DNA of 35,161 bases, taken from assembly GCA_964652155.1 (NCBI GenBank), contig CAZZBK010000052.1:1-35161 (forward strand), read 5' to 3'. Below, in pieces: positions 27,791 through 35,161 of this stretch. Made by a program: the position numbers and the translations under genes. Numbering within the stretch: position 1 is the stretch's first letter; each line of letters opens with the position of its first letter. This DNA comes from CAZZBK01 sp964652155. GTDB lineage: Bacteria > Planctomycetota > Planctomycetia > Pirellulales > PNKZ01. The notes beneath the pieces are model-generated. The model searched no databases, was not told the DNA's origin, and worked only from the letters and a program-made list of their open reading frames with translations.

Positions 27791-30700
27791 ATGTTGATAC
27801 GCGTTGCCCTGCATCATGAGACGATTTACCGTTACGACCGGCTGGTGAATTTGTCACCACAAGTCGTCCGCCTGCGTCCGGCTCCCCATTGCCGTACGCC
27901 CGTGCTCAGCTATTCGCTCCAGGTGCAACCCGAGAAGCAGTTCCTCAATTGGCAACAGGACCCGTTCGGCAATTACCTGGCCCGACTCGTGTTTCTCGAA
28001 CCAACGCGTGAGCTACGCGTGGCCGTCGATCTCGTCGCCGAGATGACGGTCATCAATCCGTTTGACTTTTTTCTAGACGGCGACGCGACCGAGTACCCGT
28101 TCGTCTATCACGACGGTCTCGCCGAGGATCTCAAGCCGTTTCTGCGTTGCGAGCCAGCCAGCGAACGATTCACCGCGTGCTTGGCAGGTGTGCCGCGAAA
28201 AAACAAGGTCACGGTCGACTTCCTCGTCGATCTCAACATCTACGTCCACAACGCGGTCAAATACGTCATTCGCATGGAGCCCGGAGTTCAGTCGTGCGAC
28301 GAGACCTTGTCGCTCGGGAGCGGTTCGTGTCGCGACTCGGCTTGGTTGCTTGTCCAAGTGCTGCGCCATCTCGGCCTCGCTGCTCGATTTGTCTCGGGCT
28401 ATTTGATTCAGCTCAAGCCAGACGTCAAGTCGCTCGACGGTCCCAGCGGCGCCGAGGTCGACTTCACCGACTTGCATGCTTGGACCGAAGTCTATCTCCC
28501 CGGCGCCGGTTGGGTCGGCCTCGATCCGACCTCGGGGCTCTTTGCCGGCGAGGGACACTTGCCGTTGGCCTCCACGCCCGAGCCTTCCTCAGCAGCCCCG
28601 ATCACCGGCGCAGTCGACCCCTGTGAAACGACGTTCGAGTTCCACATGCAGGTCACCCGCGTGCATGAAGATCCCCGCGTCACCAAGCCATACAGCGACG
28701 ATCAATGGAAGCGAATTAATCAGCTTGGCAACTATGTAGACACCGTACTTGAACGCGGCGCCGTGCAGTTGACGATGGGGGGCGAACCAACGTTCGTATC
28801 GATCGACGACATGGACGGCGCTGAGTGGAGAACTGCGGCACTGAGCCCGAACAAGCGTCGCCTGGCGGGTGACTTGTTCGGCCGGCTCGCAGATCGATTC
28901 GCCCAAGGTCCGCTGCTGCATTATGGCCAGGGGAAATGGTATCCCGGCGAGCCTTTGCCGCGTTGGGCGCTCGGCTGCTACTGGCGTCGCGATGGTGAGC
29001 CGATCTGGCACAACCCCGACCTGATTTCGCTCGACCGTGTGACCGACCATTACGATTCGACCGACTCACAAACGTTTGTGACCGCATTGTCTCAGCGGCT
29101 CGGCGTGGGGACCGACCACATCGAGCCCGGGTATGAAGATGTCTGGTACTACATGTGGCAGGAACGTCGGTTGCCCGTGAACGTCGACCCGCTCAAGTCG
29201 AATCTTGACAACGTCGAGGACCGACTCCGGCTGGCGAAAGTGTTTGAGCGCGGGTTGGGGCGGATCGTGGGCTATGCGTTGCCGTTGCGAAAGGGTCACA
29301 GCCGAGGCGCCACGCAGTGGGAAAGTGGCCCCTGGTTCTTGCGTCAAGAACGCATGTATCTCATCCCGGGCGATTCGCCGATGGGATACCGCCTGCCGCT
29401 CGACTCAGTACCATGGATGGCTCCGGAAGACAAACCGATCGAGCCGCAGCGAGATCCCTTTCATCCGCCCGAGCCATTGCCCAGCTTTGGTCGCAATGGC
29501 AATCATGCTCGCGAATATACTTTGGCACAGGGGCGTGCGTCGATCGCCGCTCGGGCGCGGGTGCTGATGCCCGCGGATGCCGGTGCTCCCGAGGGGCGAG
29601 GCCCTGGGCTGTGGTGTGGCGACCGACAATGGCAATCGCTCACCCCCAGTACCACCGAAACAATCACGCCGCCCGAGATGGGCGAGTCGGCGACGAACAT
29701 CGTGCGTACGGCTCTGTGTGTCGAGGCGCGTGACGGTCGGCTGCACATCTTCATGCCTCCGCTGCCGTTTCTCGAAGACTATTTGGAGCTTGTGAACGTC
29801 GTCGAGCAAACCGCCGAAGCGTTGCAGATGCGAGTGCGTCTCGAGGGCTATCCGCCGCCGTACGACTATCGTGTGCGGCACTTAAAGGTCACGCCCGACC
29901 CGGGGGTCATCGAAGTCAACATGCAACCGGCACATTGCTGGAACGAATTGGTGACGATGACGACGACGTTGTACGAAGAAGCACGTGAAGCCCGGCTGGG
30001 AACCGAGAAGTTCATGCTCGATGGCCGGCACACGGGCACCGGCGGCGGCAATCACTTGGTCCTCGGCGGCATCACACCCTCGGAAAGCCCTTTCTTGCGC
30101 CGCCCCGACTTGTTGCGAAGCCTCGTTTCGTATTGGAACAATCGTCCATCGCTCTCGTATCTCTTCTCGGGGTTGTTTATCGGTCCAACCAGCCAAGCCC
30201 CACGGGTCGACGAGGCGCGGCACGAAAGCTTGTACGAACTCGAAATCGCCTTTACACAACTACGCGATCAGACGCACACGCCGTCGTGGCTTGTCGATCG
30301 GGTCTTCCGACATCTGCTGGTCGATCTGACGGGGAACACCCATCGGGCCGAATTCTGCATCGACAAGCTCTTTTCGCCCGATTCTTCCACCGGTCGGCTC
30401 GGGCTAGTCGAGTTCCGCGGCTTTGAAATGCCGCCACACTCGCAGATGAGCCTTGTGCAGCAACTCTTGCTGCGAGCGCTGGTCGCCCGATTCTGGCAAT
30501 CGCCGTATCGCGAACCGCTCGTCCGTTGGGGGACCGCGCTGCACGACCGGTTCATGCTGCCTCATTTCATTGCCCAGGATTTCCGCGAAATGATCGACGA
30601 GTTGAACACGGCCGGCTTGGCGCTCGAACAAGCGTGGTTCGCGCCACACTTCGAGTTCCGCTTCCCGTTGATTGGCCAGGTCACCTACGACGGCGTGAAC

Positions 30701-31225
30701 ATCGAGCTGCGGCAAGCCATCGAGCCTTGGCACGTGTTGGGCGAAGAGGTCGGCGCTGGCGGCGCGGCACGCTATGTCGATTCGTCTCTTGAGCGTTTGC
30801 AAGTCAAGGTGCAGGGGCTCACGAGTCCTCGCTATTTGGTGCTCTGCAACGGTCGGCGTCTCCCGTTGCATCCGACAGGCGTTCCGGGCGAGTTTGTCGC
30901 TGGCGTGCGGTATCGTGCCTGGCAACCGCCGTCCTGTCTGCATCCGACGATCGCGCCGCACACGCCACTCGTATTCGACGTCTATGACACGTGGAATCAC
31001 CGTTCCATCGGCGGTTGCACATGGCACGTGGCTCATCCGGGCGGGCGGAGTAACGAGACGTTTCCGGTCAACGCCTATGCGGCCGAGAGTCGTCGCGCGG
31101 CACGATTCGTTCCATTGGGTCACACAGGCAACTCATGTCCCGTGCCACCGCCGGAACTCAATCGCGATTATCCATTCACGCTGGACTTGCGTCGGCCGGT
31201 GAATTTGGCCCTGCTGCAAACGTAG
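27791..31225 (+). CDS. Transglutaminase-like domain fused to DUF2126 putative amidoligase
   Basis: This is a 1144-aa two-part protein. Residues 1-80 are the bacterial transglutaminase N-terminal domain (VALHHETIYRYD). The transglutaminase/peptidase core spans about 140-260, with catalytic C180 (GSGSCRDSAWLL), H229 (LHAWTEVY) and D245 (LDPTSG). From about residue 290 to the C-terminus lies DUF2126, annotated as a putative amidoligase of the glutamine-synthetase-like class. Possible ligand residues there are E708/N710 in VIEVNM and H747/H755 in GRHTGTGGGNH. The length matches known family members. It could both cleave or transfer and ligate amide bonds on the same product. It lies between the two ATP-grasp/alpha-E sets. 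The substrate is unknown. Confidence 0.94.
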   Translation: MLIRVALHHETIYRYDRLVNLSPQVVRLRPAPHCRTPVLSYSLQVQPEKQFLNWQQDPFGNYLARLVFLEPTRELRVAVDLVAEMTVINPFDFFLDGDATEYPFVYHDGLAEDLKPFLRCEPASERFTACLAGVPRKNKVTVDFLVDLNIYVHNAVKYVIRMEPGVQSCDETLSLGSGSCRDSAWLLVQVLRHLGLAARFVSGYLIQLKPDVKSLDGPSGAEVDFTDLHAWTEVYLPGAGWVGLDPTSGLFAGEGHLPLASTPEPSSAAPITGAVDPCETTFEFHMQVTRVHEDPRVTKPYSDDQWKRINQLGNYVDTVLERGAVQLTMGGEPTFVSIDDMDGAEWRTAALSPNKRRLAGDLFGRLADRFAQGPLLHYGQGKWYPGEPLPRWALGCYWRRDGEPIWHNPDLISLDRVTDHYDSTDSQTFVTALSQRLGVGTDHIEPGYEDVWYYMWQERRLPVNVDPLKSNLDNVEDRLRLAKVFERGLGRIVGYALPLRKGHSRGATQWESGPWFLRQERMYLIPGDSPMGYRLPLDSVPWMAPEDKPIEPQRDPFHPPEPLPSFGRNGNHAREYTLAQGRASIAARARVLMPADAGAPEGRGPGLWCGDRQWQSLTPSTTETITPPEMGESATNIVRTALCVEARDGRLHIFMPPLPFLEDYLELVNVVEQTAEALQMRVRLEGYPPPYDYRVRHLKVTPDPGVIEVNMQPAHCWNELVTMTTTLYEEAREARLGTEKFMLDGRHTGTGGGNHLVLGGITPSESPFLRRPDLLRSLVSYWNNRPSLSYLFSGLFIGPTSQAPRVDEARHESLYELEIAFTQLRDQTHTPSWLVDRVFRHLLVDLTGNTHRAEFCIDKLFSPDSSTGRLGLVEFRGFEMPPHSQMSLVQQLLLRALVARFWQSPYREPLVRWGTALHDRFMLPHFIAQDFREMIDELNTAGLALEQAWFAPHFEFRFPLIGQVTYDGVNIELRQAIEPWHVLGEEVGAGGAARYVDSSLERLQVKVQGLTSPRYLVLCNGRRLPLHPTGVPGEFVAGVRYRAWQPPSCLHPTIAPHTPLVFDVYDTWNHRSIGGCTWHVAHPGGRSNETFPVNAYAAESRRAARFVPLGHTGNSCPVPPPELNRDYPFTLDLRRPVNLALLQT

Positions 31226-31243
31226 GGCAACGTAGTTATGGTG

Positions 31244-31344
31244 ATTGATCCTCAGATAATGAACTGAATAGACTGAGCAACGCGAGGCTGGTATTTACGG
31301 ACTCCCGTTGGTCGTCCTGTTAACTTCATTACCTGAACCTCAAT
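31244..31344 (+). repeat. 101-bp palindromic interspersed repeat, copy 2
   Basis: It has the same length, ends and centre as copy 1, with about nine differences by eye. It begins 18 bp after the transglutaminase-DUF2126 stop, inside the amidoligase cluster. Several changes lie in the left arm, so its hairpin is weaker than that of copy 1. Confidence 0.88.
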
Positions 31345-31365
31345 CGCCGTGGGGCGCTAAATCAT

Positions 31366-31383
31366 GGTTTGTGGGTACAAACC
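31366..31383. other. Small hairpin before the fused ATP-grasp/alpha-E gene
   Basis: GGTTTGT and ACAAACC pair over 7 bp around the loop GGGT, 133 bp before the ATG at 31517. It is followed by the palindrome CGCTAGCG (31388-31395). The remaining spacer up to 31516 shows no gene and no clear promoter. Confidence 0.3.
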
Positions 31384-31516
31384 GCACGCTAGCGCGTTGG
31401 GGCTGATAACGTAGCCTGAACAAATGCATTATCCTGGCTACAGACATGATCGCCTTGAGGGATCGCAAGCGTATCGACTAAGCTGATGACTGCGTCACAG
31501 AGATTGCACCGCTCGC

Positions 31517-34099
31517 ATGTCGAACCCTGTAATGAATTCGTTGCCGTCAGCCGAGAACGGGCAGGAGCCGAATCTCTGTCAAGGTTATCAGCCAACGGGT
31601 CGATTCGACGAGATGCTCGACTCGGCCGGACGTGTCCGTCCCGACTGGCAACGCTTTGCGACCGGACTCAATGCCCTCGGCCCGAGCGGCTTGGCACAAC
31701 GGGCCGATCAGGTGCGGCGTTTCTTGCGTGAGAATGGCGTTACCTACAACGTCTACGGCGCGCCGCAGGGACCCGATCGCCCCTGGGAACTCGATCCGCT
31801 GCCGCTACTCATCGGCCCGCAGGAATGGCAATGGCTCTCGCAAGCTCTGGCGCAACGGGCTCGCCTGCTCGACCGGATCGCCGCAGATGTTTATGGCCCA
31901 CAAACTTTGTTGCGACGGGGGCTATTGCCGCCGGAACTGATCTTTGGTCACTCGGGGTTCTTGTTTCCGTGCCATGGTCTGAAGCCGCCACAGGATGTGT
32001 ATCTGCACCTCTATGCGTCGCATTTGGCGCGAGACGATCAGGGGCGCTGGCTGACCTTGGCCGATCGCACCCAAGGGCCGAGTGGCGCGGGCTACGCAAT
32101 CGAGAACCGATTGATCATCTCTCGCACGCTGCCCGATGAGTTTCAGAACCTCTATGTCGAACGGTTGGCTTCGTTCTTCATGCAACTCCGCGAGTCGCTC
32201 TGGGCGCTATCGCCGCGCGCGGTCGACAATCCGCGTGTCGTGCTGCTCTCGCCCGGGCCACGTAGCAACGCGTACTTTGAAGACGCTTATCTGTCACGCT
32301 ATCTGGGTTTCACGCTCGTCGAAGGGGGCGATCTGACCGTGCGTGGCACACAGGTCTATCTCAAGACTCTGGGCGGGCTCGAACAAGTCGATGTCATTCT
32401 TCGCCGCTTGGCCGATGAGGACTGCGATCCTCTCGAACTCAAGCCGGATGCTTGGTTCGGAGTGCCTGGCTTGGTGCAGGCTGTTCGCAGCGGCGCGGTC
32501 AGTGTCGCCAACGCATTGGGAAGTGGCTGGCTCGAAGCTCCGGCGTTGATGGCGTTCTTGCCGGCGATTTGCCAGCAACTACTTGGCGAACCGCTACAGC
32601 TGCCAAGCGTGCCAACCTGGTGGTGCGGTTCCGGTGAAGGTCTCGCCTATGTCGAATCGCATCTCGACGAGTTGGTGATTCGCCCCGCCATTCAACATCG
32701 TGCGGCTCAGCCAATCGTGGCCGCCGAGTTGAACTCCGCCGATCGCGAGACCTTGCGTCAGCGTATTCGTCAGAAGCCAGCGCATTTCGTCGCACAATCG
32801 CATATCGTTCGCTCGACATCGCCGGTTTGGCTCGGCAACAGTTTGCAGCCTTGGCATGTCGGTCTGCGAGCGTTTGCCGTCGCCGCCGATGGCGACTACC
32901 GCGTGATGCCCGGCGGCTTGTCGCGTGTCTCGTCGAATCCGTCGGGCTTGGGCGAGTCGATGGCCGCGGGACAGGGGAGCAAAGACGTCTGGGTGCTCTC
33001 GGAACGACCTGTCGCGCCGGTCACTCTGCTCTCGCGAAACACGTCGGCCGTCGAATTGCAGCGTACAGGAAACGATCTGCCGAGTCGTGTGGTCGAGAAC
33101 ATTTTTTGGCTGGGCCGACTGGTCGAGCGGCTCGAAGGAGACGTTCGACATCTTCGCGCGATCGTCGTGCGTCTGTCGAACGAATACGAAGGGGGGATCG
33201 ACCAGGGAACCGAGTTGTGGTTGCTCCTGCAGTCGCTTCTGACCGCCGATCAACCGTGGAATGGCTGTCCCGCCGCAAACACGGCCTCGACCTGGGAATC
33301 GATGCGCGGCAATCTGCTCGACTACGTATTCAATGCCGAGAACCCGAACACGTTGGCCGCGATGATGCGAGCCGTGCGACGAAATGCCTCGACGTTGCGT
33401 GACCGTCTGTCGGTCGATAGCTGGCGAATCATCAACCAACTCGACCTCGACGTGTTGTACCCCTGGGCACGCGACAAAGCCCGACTCGGCGATTTGCAGC
33501 TGCTGCTCAATCAACTGCTCAGCACTCTCCTGGCGATCGGCGGTCTGGCGAATGAGAATATGACCCGGGGACCTGGCTGGCGGTTCCTCGATCTCGGTCG
33601 ACGCATCGAGCGCGCTCATAACATGCTGCGGCTCATGGAGCGGACGCTGGTATCACCCGTCGGTGATTTGAGCATCTTGCTCGAAATGTTGCTCGAGATT
33701 TATGACAGCACGATGACCTATCGCAGTCGTTATTTTACCTCGCTGCAAATGTCGCCGGTGCTCGATTTGCTGGTCATTGACGACACCAACCCCCGGGCGG
33801 TCGCGTTTCAAATCAAGTCACTCGCCGAGCATGTGCAAAAGCTCCGCTCGCTGGGTGGTCGACGGCAGGAGCAGTTCGAACGCGACTGGATCTTCGACGC
33901 ACAACGCACATTGCGATTGGTCGACGCCGATGGACTTGGCGAGTTGGACGTGCATGACTCGCGACCGCTGTTGCGTGACTTCTTGGCATCGATCACCGCA
34001 CGAATCACCGGCCTGGCCGATCACATTACGGCGGTCTATTTCACGCATGCGGCGCCGTCGCGGCAGTTGGGTGCGGCTCCGCGCGAGAACGGGACGTAA
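31517..34099 (+). CDS. Fused circularly permuted ATP-grasp and alpha-E protein (DUF404/DUF407-DUF403)
   Basis: This 860-aa protein joins in one chain the two functions that are separate at 25064 and 26646. Residues 20-500 are the ATP-grasp part, with GRFDEMLDSAGRVRP, FPCHGLKPPQDVYLHLYASHL, LADRTQGPSGAGYAIENR and, near the end, YRVMPGGLSRVSS and QGSKDVWVL. Residues from about 525 on are alpha-E (VVENIFWLGRLVERLEGDVRHL; later WRFLDLGRRIERAHNML). Compared with the free-standing copy, EDN is replaced by ADR (182-184) and the lysine/SGGYG nucleotide motif by IRPAIQHRAAQP (R389). This is common in fused members as far as I recall and may mean different chemistry. Only 3 bp separate it from the next gene. 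Confidence 0.93.
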   Translation: MSNPVMNSLPSAENGQEPNLCQGYQPTGRFDEMLDSAGRVRPDWQRFATGLNALGPSGLAQRADQVRRFLRENGVTYNVYGAPQGPDRPWELDPLPLLIGPQEWQWLSQALAQRARLLDRIAADVYGPQTLLRRGLLPPELIFGHSGFLFPCHGLKPPQDVYLHLYASHLARDDQGRWLTLADRTQGPSGAGYAIENRLIISRTLPDEFQNLYVERLASFFMQLRESLWALSPRAVDNPRVVLLSPGPRSNAYFEDAYLSRYLGFTLVEGGDLTVRGTQVYLKTLGGLEQVDVILRRLADEDCDPLELKPDAWFGVPGLVQAVRSGAVSVANALGSGWLEAPALMAFLPAICQQLLGEPLQLPSVPTWWCGSGEGLAYVESHLDELVIRPAIQHRAAQPIVAAELNSADRETLRQRIRQKPAHFVAQSHIVRSTSPVWLGNSLQPWHVGLRAFAVAADGDYRVMPGGLSRVSSNPSGLGESMAAGQGSKDVWVLSERPVAPVTLLSRNTSAVELQRTGNDLPSRVVENIFWLGRLVERLEGDVRHLRAIVVRLSNEYEGGIDQGTELWLLLQSLLTADQPWNGCPAANTASTWESMRGNLLDYVFNAENPNTLAAMMRAVRRNASTLRDRLSVDSWRIINQLDLDVLYPWARDKARLGDLQLLLNQLLSTLLAIGGLANENMTRGPGWRFLDLGRRIERAHNMLRLMERTLVSPVGDLSILLEMLLEIYDSTMTYRSRYFTSLQMSPVLDLLVIDDTNPRAVAFQIKSLAEHVQKLRSLGGRRQEQFERDWIFDAQRTLRLVDADGLGELDVHDSRPLLRDFLASITARITGLADHITAVYFTHAAPSRQLGAAPRENGT

Positions 34100-34102
34100 A
34101 CC

Positions 34103-34981
34103 ATGAAATACCGCGTCGACCACACAACCACCTACGTCTACTCGACTCCCGTGGCCTTGAGCCACAACCAGGTTCATCTCGTCCCGCGAAACCACGAACG
34201 GCAAGAGTGCCGGATCAGTCGGCAGCATATTCATCCGACTCCGAGTGTCGTTCGCTCGGGCCAAGACTACTTTGGCAACAACACGGGCTTCTTTGTCATC
34301 GAGCATCCGCACCGCGAGTTGACTGTGATCTCGCAGAGCGTGGTTGAGGTGACGAGACCGAGTTGGCCCCAGGCGTCGGACACGCCTGCCTGGGAGTCGG
34401 TTCGCGACGCACTACAGCATCCTGCTGATGAGGCGACGTTGGATGCGAGGTTGTATGTGTTTGAATCTCCGCTGGTAAAAATAAGCCGCGAGGTAAGTGA
34501 GTACGCCGCGCCGTCGTTCTCGCCCGGACGGCCGATCTTGGAAGCAGTCGCCGAATTGACAACACGCATCTTTCGCGAGTTCAAATACGATCCGACAGCG
34601 ACCGCGATCAGCACTCCCACGTTGGAAGTGCTGCGACTGCGACGCGGCGTGTGTCAGGATTTCGCCCATCTGCAGATCACCTGCTTGCGATCACTGGGGC
34701 TCGCAGCACGCTACGTGAGCGGCTATCTCGTGACCGACCCGCCAATGGGACAGCCAAAGATGATTGGAGCCGATGCGTCGCATGCGTGGCTCGCGATTTG
34801 GTCGCCGGGGTTCGGCTGGATCGATCTCGACCCGACCAACGGCTGCCTGTCGAGTGAACGGCACGTTACGATCGCCTGGGGACGCGACTACAGTGACGTC
34901 TCACCGGTCAAGGGGGTGGTTCTCGGCGGCGGCATGCACACCATGCGAGCTGCGGTCGATGTGTCACCAGCGGACGCGTGA
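34103..34981 (+). CDS. Transglutaminase-like cysteine peptidase domain protein
   Basis: This 292-aa protein (Rv2409c type) has the bacterial transglutaminase N-terminal domain (residues 1-85, YRVDHTTTYVYSTPVALSHNQ) and a transglutaminase core with C184 (RRGVCQDFAHLQ), H227 (DASHAWLAIW) and D243 (DLDPTNG). The catalytic triad is complete. No signal peptide is seen, so it acts in the cytoplasm, as a peptidase or amide-transferase on an unknown peptide. It starts 3 bp after the fused ATP-grasp/alpha-E stop, so the two are translationally linked and form the second, compact set of the system. It has no DUF2126 extension, unlike the first transglutaminase. Confidence 0.94.
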   Translation: MKYRVDHTTTYVYSTPVALSHNQVHLVPRNHERQECRISRQHIHPTPSVVRSGQDYFGNNTGFFVIEHPHRELTVISQSVVEVTRPSWPQASDTPAWESVRDALQHPADEATLDARLYVFESPLVKISREVSEYAAPSFSPGRPILEAVAELTTRIFREFKYDPTATAISTPTLEVLRLRRGVCQDFAHLQITCLRSLGLAARYVSGYLVTDPPMGQPKMIGADASHAWLAIWSPGFGWIDLDPTNGCLSSERHVTIAWGRDYSDVSPVKGVVLGGGMHTMRAAVDVSPADA

Positions 34982-35077
34982 GTCGCGAAGTGCCCGCAAT
35001 GTTTCGAGCCAGTGTGATGATGCGATCGCCCGGCTTGGGGACATTTCCGAGCGGCATCTTTGCTGCCGTTGCCAGAA

Positions 35078-35096
35078 CGACTCGCTTGTCGAGTCG
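35078..35096 (+). terminator. Hairpin downstream of the amidoligase cluster
   Basis: CGACTCG and CGAGTCG pair perfectly over 7 bp around the loop CTTGT, 97 bp after the last stop. No T-run follows, and the third repeat copy begins four bases later. The spacer 34982-35077 holds no gene that I can support. Confidence 0.35.
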
Positions 35097-35099
35097 GCT

Positions 35100-35161
35100 A
35101 TTGAGGTTCAGGTAATTAAGTTAACAGGACGACCAACGGGAGTCCGTAAATACCGGCCTCG
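35100..35161 (-). repeat. 101-bp palindromic interspersed repeat, copy 3 (inverted, cut by window end)
   Basis: The first 62 bp of the repeat are present in the opposite orientation, from the ATTGA end to the centre. Read on the minus strand they differ from copy 1 at only two positions by eye. The rest lies outside the window. Confidence 0.85.

Overview
The window is a GC-rich stretch of a planctomycete chromosome, most likely from the Pirellulales side of the phylum (inference). The phylum call rests on families that are characteristic of Planctomycetes: cytochrome-c-like PSCyt/DUF1549/DUF1553 and DUF1592-type proteins, DUF1501 and DUF1552 twin-arginine proteins, ThuA and DUF1080 domains, and a secreted sulfatase. 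Shine-Dalgarno sequences are absent before many genes. No rRNA, tRNA, CRISPR array, integrase or transposase gene was seen.

Left part (1-17151) is a secreted, carbohydrate-oriented region. A sulfatase on + (51-1499) converges with a minus-strand unit ThuA > DUF1592-type c-heme protein > DUF1552 (6589-1519). A second minus-strand unit follows: DUF1080 > DUF1080 > PSCyt1/DUF1549/DUF1553 > DUF1501 (12939-7071). Both units end with a c-type-heme-like protein overlapping a DUF1552/DUF1501 gene by 4 bp. Divergent from these is a + pair: an 831-aa DUF4838 protein with a CBM9-like tail, translationally coupled to a BNR-repeat sialidase-like protein (13385-17151).

Right part (17657-34981) is cytoplasmic. 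A GAF-domain/alpha-glucan phosphorylase fusion lies on the minus strand. Divergent from it on + are phosphoenolpyruvate carboxylase and 6-phosphofructokinase. These are followed by five amidoligase-type genes: circularly permuted ATP-grasp, alpha-E, transglutaminase-DUF2126, a fused ATP-grasp/alpha-E, and a second transglutaminase. This is a doubled version of the ATP-grasp/alpha-E/transglutaminase system that has been predicted to make or process peptides but whose product is unknown. Its position directly behind central-carbon genes is the most interesting functional association in the window.

The intergenic spaces carry several unrelated families of small palindromic repeats. The clearest is a 101-bp hairpin element present twice in full (17203-17303, 31244-31344) and once inverted and cut by the window end (35100-35161). 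There is also a 58-bp hairpin (27671-27728) with a decayed relative at 13173-13222, a 91-bp inverted repeat (6818-6908) and a REP-like double hairpin (6998-7042). None contains a gene, so they look like non-autonomous mobile or REP-type elements.
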